Positions 24,228 through 34,862 of a stretch of 64,000 nt of DNA are shown here, in pieces. A program made the translations under genes and the position numbers. The stretch covers positions 310,001 to 374,000 of the forward strand of contig JAHLEZ010000027.1 in assembly GCA_020726505.1 (NCBI GenBank). Direction: 5' to 3'. Position 1 is the stretch's first letter, and each line of letters starts with the position of its first letter. The stretch comes from Leptodontidium sp. MPI-SDFR-AT-0119 (Eukaryota > Ascomycota > Leotiomycetes > Helotiales > Leptodontidiaceae). The notes beneath the pieces were generated by a model. The model was not told where the DNA came from, made no database searches, and saw only the letters and a program-made list of their open reading frames with translations.

Positions 24228-26286
24228 TATCCCCTTAACTGCCGTACGAAACACACTTTTTACAGGGGGGTGGACAGCCTGTGAGGCCTCCTGTAATTTA
24301 GCGAGGAACACCAAAAATTGCGCTTTGCACCAAAAGTATCGATTTTCCCACCTAAATTCAAGCTATTCTATGATATAACGCAAAGCAATCTGTTTTTTTA
24401 CAAAGTGCAACCTCACATTGCTTACACCCATACATTGTAGCCTTTCTTTTAGTAGTTCGGCCAATATTAACTGCCAAATCACCTAAAGCAATCCTTTTTG
24501 GTGGGGGACTGTCACTAAACCTCACTCCTTTACAAGTAACGCAGTCTACTCTCCTTTGTGCTGTTGTCATTTTAATCAGCTCATGGGAATGAACCGGGAC
24601 CTCTACCGTAGCTCCAGATAATTGTGAAATACGTCTCTTCCGTGAGTCCGGTGCATTACGTCCCATGGCAATTAATGCGTCCACCACTTGTAACCGGAAA
24701 TCGTCTTGTGAACGGAGGGAAACGTTTTTGAGCTCGTAATCGCTGTATCGACTGATTAAGTAACAGTTGGAAAGGACAACCAATAGCATATATTAGTGGA
24801 GAGCTTGAATTGGCCCTCGCCGAATACGTCTAAGGCCTCTATTATGCCCATGAAGTTGATCCCCTAAATCGACGGCTCCTATATGGTGGTTGTAGGCGTC
24901 GTATAGCTCTGGGATTTTGAGTGCCTTAGTAGGTTGATTTCCGAATGGAACCCGGGAGACTTTTGCATTACCGGCTGTCTCTTTTGGCCGTTTTCGTACC
25001 CGTAAAACCGTGCTTTTACCATCCCAGAATGTTGACATAGCTAGGGCAAAAGCCGAATCTTGGAAGCCCACATGACATACAGTTTCCGACTTAGTAGGGA
25101 TGGCGACTGTTGTCCCCCATGGCATCGCATTAGCTCCTTTTTCCCGCGTTTTCTTGAGCTTTACAATGTCTTCATGGACACCTGATGACGTCCTGCACGT
25201 ACCGGTAGCTGCAAAGCCGTGGGACCTCAAATATTCGAATAATTGAGTGGAGGTAAAGAGGTTATCAAGGTAGACGTGGTATGAGGCCTTTGGTAGTTGT
25301 GCAAGAAGGGTTGGCACCACCGATTGAGTCGCGTTAAGTCCATGAATCTTAGAAACTCCAAAAGCACCACCTTTCTTCCCTGGTTGGTGGTAAAGCCACC
25401 GGAGAAAGAAGCCACGCTGTGCAGCAACCCAAATCTTGATTCCGGTAGGTGTTGGCTTATTTGGAATCGTCGTAATAGCTTTTGATCTTCCCGTATATCG
25501 AGCCATAGCTTCGTCAATTGCTAATTCCTGGCCAGGTTTCCACAGTCTTAAGTTGACTGTTTGAATATGACTATTCAGAGGTTCCGTCTGTTAAGATATT
25601 AGTATTACACACTCAAAATAGGTGGGGAAATTACTCTTTGAAACAGGTGAATACGCTCTTCATTACATACTCGGAAGCGCCGCCGTAAAGCTTGGAATCG
25701 ATTTCGCCCAAGGACCTTGGAAATAGGGTGAAAAGGAGCTAATGGGCTTGTATTCCAGTAGTCGTCGACCTTATTTAGGGGGTAAACCGTCATATAAATA
25801 CACACAGCGAAGTAGAGATAGATTTCCAGTCGACAAGTCTCATACCAGTCCTTTACACGCGAATGCGGCTTCAACTCATGAGGCTGTAAAGCCGGCTGGT
25901 AAGAGTTTGTAGCCAAAACGATTGCGTCAATCATGTCTTCGTTGTAATATTGAGTGAAAAGGGTAATAGGATCGTCTGGAGAGCAGTTCTCAGGTAGGTG
26001 AACCTCAAAGTCAAAATCATCGATTTCCATTGGTTTGAATTGAGCCCCTCTTGTATGCAAAGGCTCTGCAAGTGGTCTTAAGGTACCCGAGTCAGTAGGG
26101 TCTGGAATCGCAGTCTCCGGCATTGTGTTTATATTGAAAATAGGATTATTTGGTAGTAAAAGAGGGGTTCTTAATGTTGTTTATTGATCTAGGCCTGCTG
26201 GCGCACAGCCCGTAGTACAGGCAACCTTAGCGCCCCGCTTCAGCGCTGCACCCTGGAAAAGTGTGTTAACGGCAGTTAAGGGGATA
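24228..26286 (-). mobile_element. piggyBac-family DNA transposon, 2059 bp, 18-bp perfect ends
   Basis: The ends are TATCCCCTTAACTGCCGT at the left and its exact reverse complement at the right. Similarity continues inward (AACACACTTTT...CAGGG) after a short indel. The flanks are GAGG at 24224-24227 and GAGG at 26287-26290. Removing the element plus one GAGG restores a minisatellite unit of exactly 29 bp. A more conventional reading would set the ends just inside the TTAA at 24235-24238 and 26276-26279 (piggyBac normally duplicates TTAA), but that leaves an 18-bp palindrome in the target. The element carries one transposase gene on the minus strand and shows far less RIP damage than its surroundings, so it arrived late. 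Confidence 0.82.
24358..26123 (-). pseudogene. piggyBac-like transposase (DDE_Tnp_1_7), one nonsense codon
   Basis: Exon 1 is 26123-25635. The intron is 25634-25588 (47 nt, GTAATT donor, ACTAAT branch, ACAG acceptor). Exon 2 is 25587-24358. The frame stays open except for one TAA at 24795-24793, probably from CAA. Total length would be about 572 residues, close to piggyBac transposases. Acidic catalytic positions are present in the expected order: AIDEAMARYTGRS, YHVYLDNLFTS and GAVDLGDQL. A C-terminal cysteine-rich zinc-binding region (CVTCKGV...GCKQCEVALCKKTDC) is retained. The enzyme would cut and paste DNA between its terminal repeats. The stop falls before the Cys-rich end, so the product is probably inactive unless read through. 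Confidence 0.85.
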
Positions 26287-26400
26287 GAGGTATGGAGATA
26301 TAGAGCCGTAGGTATGAGGTATGAGGTATGGAGCCGTAGGTATGGAGTTTATGGAGTATTTTGAGGGTCTAGAAGGTATGGTATGTAAGAGAAGAGTTCT
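26287..26400. repeat. 29-bp minisatellite, right part, and adjoining leader
   Basis: Continuation of the GCCGTAGGTATGAGG array, about two to three degenerate units, ending in TATGGAG variants. It then merges into unique Copia leader sequence. Confidence 0.75.
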
Positions 26401-26529
26401 TGTCGAGCCAGTCGATAAAACTCAAATACAAACAAAATGAGGTTGTAACGAAGTATATGAGAATGATTTAGGTAAAGAGCAAGCTCTTAATCTGTTGAAT
26501 TGAGGTAGAGTAAGAGGAGGTGCTGTCGG

Positions 26530-26541
26530 GGGCTCATAACC
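26530..26541 (-). other. Copia primer-binding site (half-tRNA type)
   Basis: On the minus strand GGTTATGAGCCC directly follows the LTR end TTTTTCA. GGGCTCATAACC is the anticodon-stem/loop sequence of initiator tRNA-Met. Ty5 and Drosophila copia prime from an internal tRNA-Met fragment in this way, so this is a plausible PBS of that kind. Confidence 0.65.
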
Positions 26542-26990
26542 TGAAAAATAGAGAATAATGGTGTGAATGACGATTCTATTGCAAAGGGGATTTCTAGGTT
26601 TATATAACTACTCTAGCTTATTACGTGTGTATTCGCTTAGGTAGCCAAATTAGGTAAATGTAAGCTCAAACGAGCTCAAACGAGTCTTTACTAAATACAG
26701 TTTCTTTCCGGTAGTTTGAGACGCAGAGCCCGGAGCTTCGTACAACCACTGTTTTAGCCTAGGAAAGCCGTGTATCGGAAGCCTTGGATTCCATGGCTGT
26801 AACCTGTGGACGTCAGAGCTTTGTATTAGACGTATGTGGCTTGTTTTAAGCTATTTCCGGCTGATTAGGCCTAGAATAGGTTTTATTGAGTATATAAGCG
26901 AGCTTTAAGCGAGGTAGTTATATTATAATCTTTATAGTATTTGCTCTTGTCAATCCAGGAAATTTTTGGGGCATACCAGAGCATTCGACA
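26542..26990 (-). repeat. 5' LTR of the minus-strand Copia element
   Basis: Reading the minus strand it begins TGTCGAATGCTCTGG (at 26990) and ends CTCTATTTTTCA (at 26542), directly abutting the PBS. The last ~90 bp match 29838-29925 in opposite orientation. The outer end is set by the TG dinucleotide and is less certain than the inner end. Confidence 0.65.
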
Positions 26991-28380
26991 ATGTTCTATG
27001 GAGTATATTTCCTTGCTACTTACAACGGTGGACGAGACCCACCTGAAACCCCCTTTCGTACTATCGTATCGATCATTAGGCTAATAATAATAAAAGTAAT
27101 TAAAATGTATTAATTACTAATTTCACTAAAGTAACGAAATATAATAAAGGTTCTTTAGTAATTAATTAGAGAGGTTCTAGTAACAAAAGACTAATTGCTA
27201 AAGAACGTAAATTCTTCTTTAAAGGCAGCTGATTATATACTATAGTAATAAAGAAGTAAAGGAATGTAACTCTTTTATTTATAGGTAAGGAATAAGGCCG
27301 CATTTAGTACGAGGAATAAAGCCGCGTTCAGTACGAGCCATTACAGCCGCTTTTTTTTTTTTATAAAAAATTCAATTCTCTTTTCAGCTGCTTAAGCGCT
27401 ATATAGAGAAGCGATATTATATATAAAAGGGGGCAAAGTCTACCGCTGCCCTAATTGAAAATTTCATTCCTTCTCCTCCTAGCCTTCTTGCTTCTTACCC
27501 TTATAATCTTCTTTCCTTTTTCCACGCTACGAATATAATCTTTAAGTTATTAAATGATGAGCACTTTAGCGTCCCTTATTATTGATTTCTTTGTATAACC
27601 CTCGCATATTATTAAATTCGTTTTATAGCGCTTTAATAGTATATTAATCTTATTACTTCTAATTAATAAACCCCTTTTAACCCTTACTTCCTTCGCTATC
27701 TTTGCGCAAAGAGAACTATTAAAGGTGATAGTACGAGCACGGAAGCTCTTCTAATTAGTCGCATCGCGCAATCGCATTAGTTTCTCGTGCCCCGAGCCTT
27801 ATAGTCGTTGCGAGTTTTGATTATATAATCGTTCCCCTTAAAGTTTGTTGAATATTATTTATAAAGGTAATAATACGAGAAGAGGATATATGCTATTCGA
27901 AACTACCCTTGCGGGCTTCCGAGGTAAGAATAGTATCGTATATTTTAAAGATAGCTAGTAAGATTTATTCCCGTTGAATTCGCGCGTCGATTGTATTAAG
28001 GTTCATAATTTCTTAATTCGTAATTAATCGCACAATGGTATTACGTATTCGTAAGGTGTTTAAGGCCTTCGAACGCATTGCGATAAAAGGGCTGAATAAT
28101 ACGTATTCTCCTTTATTATTCCGCACTCTTAAATCAAGAGCTTATTGATTTGTAACCGCAAAGCATAAACACCTTCGATGGCTTTACGAAATCGTCTACT
28201 CTACCTTGATCGTATCGTAGCGTGCTTAGAGAGCTTATCGATGTGGTTTCGCAGACTTGAAAATCTCGCTGTATTATGAGCTCCACGGTACCGTTTGCTC
28301 TGCCTCCCGCGCCTCCCGTTGGCTCTACAAAGAAATCAAGTATTAATATGTAAAGGTAGTGATTCCCACTTCATTTACTA
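26991..28380. other. AT-rich repeat DNA, nothing recognised
   Basis: RIP-type sequence with no coherent protein remnant that I could name. A short doublet (GCCGCATTTAGTACGAG / GCCGCGTTCAGTACGAG) occurs at about 27297-27335. Confidence 0.5.
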
Positions 28381-28708
28381 TGCTTAAATAGGATTAGCCC
28401 AAGAGGTTACGCGATACGTAATAGCCTCGGAAAGCTCGGCAAAGCTCGGAACCTCGGATGAGCGATTTATGCCATATACCCACTTAGTATCCGACTAAGT
28501 GAGGCTATATAGCACTAATGCGTAATTAATACGTAAAAGCCGCGTCATATAATTAAGCCTAATTAGGAACAGTCTAAAGCGAGATCGAAGATATAAGAAG
28601 AGTTACCTACCCTTAGGAAAAGGGCTCCTTACTTTGATATTCGCGTTAATAGAGAGTATTATCACCTGATCACGGTATTATTCGCCTACGGACTCCCGTG
28701 CTATTACA
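28381..28708 (+). repeat. LTR-like repeat family A, copy 2
   Basis: Direct-orientation homologue of 13225-13574 with matching ends (TGCTTAAATAGGATTAGC ... GTGCTATTACA). The two might be the LTRs of one 15.5-kb nested element or independent solo LTRs; no target duplication decides this. Confidence 0.6.
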
Positions 28709-28887
28709 TAATACGAGCAATACTTAATCTCCTGCAGGTTCGTAGTGCGATTTGCCAGCTAAGCAGGTGCCGCTTTAACTTAAGCCGAGGATGAGTGTTC
28801 TTAAACCTGCCTGAGCACGGCCTAATCGCGGCTTAAGCTTAATTTAAGTAACTTAAGTATACGATAAAGTTAATTTAAATATATACC

Positions 28888-29045
28888 AAAAAGCTATTTT
28901 AGCTCCTAAAAGGGTTCGTTTTAGCCCTCTTAATATTTAATTATACTTTCCTCGTTTTATCATTAAGTATAAATCTTATTTTAAATATCTTATTACTAAG
29001 ATTTTCTCGAAACTATTTTTAAATTTATATTCGCTTATATACACG
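28888..29045 (+). repeat. Repeat X, RIP-mutated copy without hAT insertion
   Basis: Aligns along its length with 54414-54560 (shared CTATTTTAGCTCCTAAA, CTTTCCTCGT and ATTCGCT), with C-to-T and G-to-A differences typical of RIP. At the position where copy 54.4 kb carries an hAT-type insertion, this copy runs straight through. Confidence 0.65.
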
Positions 29046-29837
29046 TAGTAAGTAAATAAACCTTATTATTTTATAACGTCTTATTAATATTTATAATAGC
29101 GATTTTATATAATACAAATTTATATAATATTTAATTTACTCTTTTTTACTTTACATATTTAATATTATACTTTCCTCGCGTGTTTCTTTTCTTTTTTCTC
29201 TTGGTTTTTGTTTTACTTAAAATAATTATAAGCTAAAGTACTTTAGAGAGTTTGATTCTTGTAGTCTTTATATACGAAAAGAGGCTTATACTAGTTTTAT
29301 TTTAACGGCTAGTTTAAAACTATAACGGATAATTAGAATAACCAACTCGCCGATTAATAATTATAAGATTTATATAACTACGGGATTGCCTTATTAAAGG
29401 GTTATATTAAGGTTTAAGAATAGATTATTATATTAATAAGATTTAAAAAGAGGAGGCTTTTAGTAATATATCTATTAATCGTATATTACGTAATAATATT
29501 ACCGTGTTAAAGAAGAGTCTTATTAATGTCTAATAATATTAAGAGTATAAATCTTAATAATTTATCATTATATTAATGCTAAAGTTTTACGAAAAAAGAA
29601 CGAAGGTTAATTAATAAACAAAAGTATGTTTTTTAAATACGATATTATCGTTATATAAATCTCTACTTCCGTTTAACCCCGACTTAATTATAAAAGATTA
29701 TATTAAGCATATAGCTTAGCATACAGCTCAACTACCTAGTAACTCGCATAAATCTCCGGCTTCCGTGTTTTAAAATCTCGGAAGCTCTAGTTCCCAGCAA
29801 TTCGCAAGCTAATACCTAATTAGGTTGTATAAGCGAA
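29046..29837. other. AT-rich repeat DNA
   Basis: Strongly AT-rich sequence upstream of the pogo-like fragment. No reliable domain assignment. Confidence 0.45.
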
Positions 29838-29925
29838 TATACACGTGATTAGCTAAAGTAGTTATATAGACCTAGAAATCCCCTCTACAATTGAATCATC
29901 ATTCACACCAAATCTCTTCTTTTCA
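29838..29925 (+). repeat. Copia LTR 3'-end fragment, inverted relative to 26.5 kb
   Basis: About 90 bp (AAGCGAATATACACG ... CATCATTCACACC) matching the reverse complement of 26545-26640, the inner end of the Copia LTR. It marks another copy in opposite orientation. Confidence 0.65.
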
Positions 29926-29995
29926 CGCCGAAGCTAGGACTATACCGGCATAACAGTCTTACGGTGGACAGCTGGAACCGAGTATAAATAAATAA

Positions 29996-30345
29996 ATGAA
30001 CGAACTACAAGTAGTTAGGAGAAATATCACACTTGTTTCCTCAATTCAGAGCTCCAAGTCCGTTGAGTGCATAAGTGCAAATGGTAGGTCTTTGTTGCCA
30101 ATGATTGTCTGGCCAGCTGTTACTCAACGAAGCAACTGGACTACATTTCCTACCCCTGGATGGCACTATACATGCTCCGAATCTGGATACACCGACTCTA
30201 AAATCAACTTTAAGTGGCTCAAGCGTGTGTTTAATCCACAGAAATAAGGACGTGCTAACCTGAAACTACGGGCACTGACTTGTGACGGCTTTGGGACCCA
30301 CGAGACGCTTGAAATCCAGGAATTTTGTTAGAAAACAACATCATT
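29996..30345 (+). pseudogene. Pogo/Fot1-type DDE transposase fragment
   Basis: The translation contains TLVSSIQSSKSVECISANGR, SLLPMIVWPAVTQRSNWTT, PGWHYTCSESGYTDSKI and, after a stop, LTCDGFGTHETLEI. These are the conserved blocks around the second catalytic Asp of DDE_1 transposases of the Fot1/pogo group. The N-terminal DNA-binding part and the third catalytic residue region are missing or unrecognisable. This is a broken fragment with a TAA at 30245-30247. Confidence 0.75.
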
Positions 30346-31371
30346 TTATAATTAACGGCTCAATATTTATCGAGAATCTCTTTTCTTGCTATCCTCTAAT
30401 CTAGTCGAATAATACGTTTGCTAGAATACAACGACGACGGCGAGATTAGCCTTGCCGAGTTTATTAGCGATAATAGTTCCTAGTATGCTATATTTTCGCG
30501 TAGATAAGGAGCGGAGGAGGTCGCCTTCAAAGACCTGATAAATGGCATCAGCAAAAAGATAGCGAACTATAGCAAGATACAGTTTTGTAGAGAATAGGCG
30601 AAGCGCGGCAGCTTGTAATATTTTTAGGTAGACGTCTAATAAATCTAATATCGTCGAGCTCAAGGGGGCTATTAACTCGATGTTTCGCTAGTACCAGAAC
30701 GCGATCAAATGCTAGGTTTCTATTTCAGATGTTTTGAGGCATTCTTTCGATACGGACAACAAGTCCAATAAGCCTTGGGAATCGACGTTTCGGAAAAATA
30801 AATGGTTTCCTTTACTCGAGGTTGGACCCCGCAAGAGCTTATTGCGTTTGCACCGCTTAGATTCTTCTCAAAAGAGGGGGAGCTACTAGATGATAAGGTA
30901 TCTTAGAACGACACATCTGCGAGATAACAGATCGCCGTTGAACCTCACCAAGTAACAGCCAATGACACGGCAAGGAGAATACTTGCAAAAAGAGTCCAAT
31001 TCCAGGCTGGTAGAAAGGTAAATGAGGCTTCACTTAGCTATGACATTGAGGAACGAGATTTGTCTCACGGCCTTTTAGTCACCTCAATTTTTCGAGTATT
31101 ATAACTACTATACACTTTATACTATCGTAATAAATCGCAACAGCAGGTGCAGACTATTTAGAATAGCCAAGACTTTCCAATTCCTCGACCGCAGCTTCGC
31201 AGAATATTTCCAAGTAGCAGTCTCGTCTTTTAACTAGGACCACGTCCGCCAGTTACTTCGAAAACAGTCGCAAGGAGTGACCCCCCAGTCAGGACCCACA
31301 AAACTTTGATCTTAAGTATTGTTACTTTCAACAACTCCTTTTCCGTGCTGTCATGTTCGTTCAATACCCGG
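30346..31371. other. Mixed-composition region with possible degraded coding remnants
   Basis: Composition rises towards normal. A minus-strand open frame at 30421-30663 (80 codons) and two overlapping plus-strand frames around 30790-31090 look partly protein-like, but I could not choose between them or name a family. Treated as non-coding remnants. Confidence 0.35.
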
Positions 31372-32521
31372 CTAGACGGGACGCGTGTTGGTGTGATTAG
31401 TCGATGCTATCCTGTGAAATTCGAGTTCCATGGCGCCCTGCTCGCCGAAATCGTAAGGGCGTCCAGTGGCACTGTTGGCCTCAAAGTCGATGCCCGTGCC
31501 TCCACTTGTGATTCCGGTTCCTCGTTGTGTCTTGGCGGGCGTCCCTTCCCCATAGCTCCTCTGGCTGCTGCCCTGGAGGTACTTTCTTGTAAAGGTCCGG
31601 CTAACCTCTGGTAAGGCACTGATAATCACGCCTGTCGCAACTTCGATATGGCTAAGTGTCGCTATTAAGTTTACATTACCAAATTGCTTTGTAATCAGGA
31701 TAATGCGGACCGTAGAGACAATGACAACGATCCCTGCGAGACTAAATACAAACGAAATGCAAATTCGGGTACGCCTCTCGGTAATAACTAATAGCGCCGG
31801 AAACGGGATAATGATGAGCATAATATCGGTGGCAATATTAAGCGCAAAAGTCGTCCAGAAGATCGCGTCCCCTGTTTTATCCCCTTGGCCGTGGTTCTGC
31901 GGCGAGACGCCCAAGACGAGATTTGGGACGAAAATCGCCACGAAGCTGACACAGATAAAGCAAAAACTGCACTTTGCAAGTTGAGCGGACCGATCGAGTT
32001 GCTCCGTCATTCGAAGAAGGGAGACGCTAATAGAGAACTTGATTGACCATAGTGTAGTATAGTAGAGCAAGGCAGAGGCAATAAACACCTAGCAAGAGGG
32101 TTAGGGCTTTCCTAGAAAAGGCGCAAGATTATAAAAAGATAAAATTTACAGTACCTTGAGAGAAGTTAAGGAGAATCCTAAACTAGACAAGTATATCCCT
32201 GTAATGCCGACTCCTGTCAAGGATGTTTGCAAGACCTGTTTAGTACGACAGTTAGCTCTAAATTCCACGGAATTTCTTATTATAACTTACAATAGACGTG
32301 ATAATAATTGTATCTGAAAGATTCCAACGAAACCCACGCTCTGAGCGTGATCGCGAATAAAATCGAACACAAGTTATCACGCACGAGATGACAAGGCTGA
32401 GGACGATTGTAACCTAGAGATGTTGAGTTTAGCAGATATTCATGAGACGTGATACAAGAGCCGTGATGGACGAGAAAAATGGGCAGGCAACACCTACAAC
32501 GTATGGTGCTTTGGTCGACAT
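31372..32521 (-). CDS. Fungal rhodopsin-domain (PTH11-like) seven-helix membrane protein, 328 aa
   Basis: Four minus-strand exons: 32521-32456, 32413-32291, 32235-32155 and 32088-31372. The introns are 42, 55 and 66 nt with GTATCA, GTAAGT and GTACTG donors. All junctions are in phase 0 and give 328 residues. The start MSTKAPYVVGV was chosen because it opens the first hydrophobic helix. Seven hydrophobic segments can be seen, e.g. TIVLSLVISCVITCVRFYSR, FALNIATDIMLIIIPFPALL, SFVFSLAGIVVIVSTVRIIL and IEVATGVIISALPEVSR, then a polar Ser/Gly/Thr-rich cytoplasmic tail. This is the pattern of the fungal rhodopsin-domain family, which includes PTH11-type candidate receptors but lacks a retinal-binding signature here. 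No CFEM domain is present. The ligand is unknown. It sits alone between two RIP blocks yet has no premature stops. Confidence 0.82.
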
Positions 32522-33161
32522 TTCTCCACGGATGGGTAAAAGTCAATCTTTGTGCATGTGAGATCTCATACTAGGTTTCCCCAGATCAGTGGGCCACTGG
32601 AGGTTTAATAAGGCCCCAACCTTAATGAACGACTCAAACTTGAAGCATCCCCCTGTGGCTTTCCAGCAGAGTCAGTGTCGAGTGGCGGGTCGGCTGGGGG
32701 CGTCGTTGGCAGGACGCTTTAGGCATGGTTCGACCGCCGCACTGACTGGTTTTGGGTTTTGTTTGTTGGCAATTTCCGTGCGCTAAAGTTTGCCGGCATC
32801 TGCCGCTGGTAATCCAATGACGAGCAGGAATTCTGATTAGAATTTTGCGGCTGAGACACGTTGAGTCGGTGACTGTAACTCGCTGGCGGGAAAAAGTCAT
32901 GATCACTGCATATATTTCTTCTTCAGGGCAGCGCAGTGGAGCGCAAGAAGTTTGCGCCTCCGGGGTGCCCGGCCCGTGTTTCAATAGAACTGCCTAACAG
33001 GGGACAAAATTGCTGTTTGGGTGCCTCAAATTGGAGGAAGACTCTGCTCTCAGCGCTGCAAGTAGGTTCCTGTCGAAGTCCTATCGAAGCTGACTCGAGT
33101 AGTCTACAGTTCCTTGGATCCGTTGGTGGCCTCCTACCTAAATCACCGAACATGTGAGTGA
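32522..33161. other. Intergenic, upstream of the rhodopsin-type gene
   Basis: Normal composition, no recognised gene. Expected to hold the promoter of the gene starting at 32521 and the 3' flank of the fragment at 33162-33407. Confidence 0.45.
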
Positions 33162-33407
33162 TTACACAAACATGCTGAAGTCCCTGCCACGTTTCATCCG
33201 TCTAGAGGTCTTCGATGCTCCTTTGCTCACACCTTTCTTCACTGCAGACAGCAGTATCTTATACTCATCCAACCATTCTTGCAACACCTCACGGTCCGAC
33301 TTGGCTGTGGCATCCAGAACAGCTGGATACTTGGCTTTGGCTCTATGTGATGGACCTTCGATCTCGATGGCGATGCTCTCGGGCTCAATCGTGTCATTCG
33401 GTTTGAC
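33162..33407 (-). pseudogene. Orphan C-terminal gene fragment, unknown family
   Basis: A minus-strand open frame of 81 codons (VKPNDTIEPESIAIEIEGPS ... SKTSRRMKRGRDFSMFV, stop at 33164-33162). It has a charged, protein-like composition with acidic then basic segments. Immediately upstream an in-frame TGA closes the frame. An upstream exon joined through a GTGAGT donor near 33500 was considered but the phases did not fit cleanly. I do not recognise the family. It may be the last exon of a gene whose 5' part is lost, or a degraded gene. The Lys/Arg-rich end could be a nuclear-targeting signal (inference). Confidence 0.4.
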
Positions 33408-34862
33408 TCAAAAACTGTTAGCAGACGTTCCAGAGACAGACATTCCAGAAACACTGACTTCCCTCCTCTTCTCATGGACAAGTATTTCTGTGCAAAAACT
33501 CACATGTGAAAGCTCCTCTTTGGTGGGCTGATTGAGTGGGACTTGCGTTAGATCCAAATCCCTTGTAGCTTATGTAGGTAGACTTACTTTTCCATTGTGT
33601 TCGATGGGTATTTGCGGATTATGCTTTGCGTTCCCCTTTCGTAGAGACTATCAGGGTTGCATCGTGATACTCATCCAAATGCTATTTCATTTCAAGAAGC
33701 AGCAGCTAGCAGCAGCCAGCCGTGGCTTCCCTATTGGGAGGTCCGGATCCCAAGCCATTTTACCCCAACGAATCTCCTGCAGATATGCCGCTGAGAAACA
33801 GTAAATAAAATCCTTCAGGATTGTACCATAATGGCTTCAAACATTGTTTGCGTGGAGCTATTGCGAATATGATACCAATTTACGATTTTTAAGCTCTGCA
33901 TTATGCTTCAAGTACAGCAGTTGTATGTCCCAATTCGTGGATAACAATGGAACAGTAGAAATACACCATGCCTCAACAGTACCTTTGTATTCACATTACA
34001 GTATGGGAAAACTATTACTTGACAAAACAACCCATACCAAGGCACATCATAAGAAATACAATGTCCTAGATAATCGAAGAAACTCCCCCCGCACCTTCAT
34101 GCTATTCACTACGCCCTAAGGTTTTAATTGAAATTAGCTTTATTATGTTAAGTAATGCCTCATATTAATCATCGAAGTTCTTATATACCTAAAAAGTTAA
34201 TGAAGTAAAATCCGCCTGAATGCTAGGAATAATCGGTGTTTTTAAAGAGTATTTAAAATTTAAAATCAATTGGGTTCCCTTCTATACTAAATAAATCACA
34301 ACTACTCTTAAGTAAAGCTAACCGACACTTTGTCTTCTAATACAAAGGCGAGAGAATTTTGCAGTTCCTTCTGCCTAGCCTCCCTTTGTGCCTTTACATC
34401 CCTTGCATCTTCGAGGATGCGGTTCAAAGGGGGCTCAATTAATTGATAAAGTTTGGGGTTAGAAAGGATAGTATCCGCCAGCAGACCTACATCTCCTGCC
34501 ACGTGCATCTCTCGCGGCTGCTGCCTTCCTTCTGGCCGTGCTAGTATTATCCACAAGGAAGATGCTGGTGTATGGGAGGCATACCGCTAGCGACGATGAC
34601 CTTTGATATTGGAGAGGAGGCTGTGTCAGACCCTCAGAAGACGATTTGCGATAACTAGAGGTTCCAGTCGGGTGCAAGAAGTCCCATCTGACTAAAGTAG
34701 GCAGCCGCTTGACCCTTTGGGCTTAACTTTCAGCCACATCTAGCTTCAATAAGTCAAGCGAGTACCTGTCAAAGTTATATCTAACCGAGGGGACGACTTC
34801 TGGCACCCTAATCGTCGGCCCGTTTCCCCCGAGCTTTCCTTCGTTATTAGGCCTGTAACTAC
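33408..34862. other. Intergenic plus start of the second RIP block
   Basis: 33.4-34.1 kb has normal composition without a recognised gene. From about 34.1 kb it is AT-rich. A minus-strand frame at 34308-34556 (containing ADTILSNPKLYQLIEPPLNR) looks like a remnant of a real protein but could not be identified. Confidence 0.4.

Noticed and set aside
24235..26279. TTAA/TTAA as the target duplication of the piggyBac-family element
   Set aside because: Kept as an alternative only. The inverted repeat continues seven bases beyond each TTAA, and the minisatellite register is restored only with GAGG.
30421..31090. Gene in the stretch after the pogo fragment
   Set aside because: Minus and plus frames both look partly protein-like and contradict each other. 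No family motif, and stops are present.
32589..33157. Several short overlapping ORFs upstream of the rhodopsin-type gene
   Set aside because: Mutually overlapping on both strands with no domain or splice support; probably promoter DNA.
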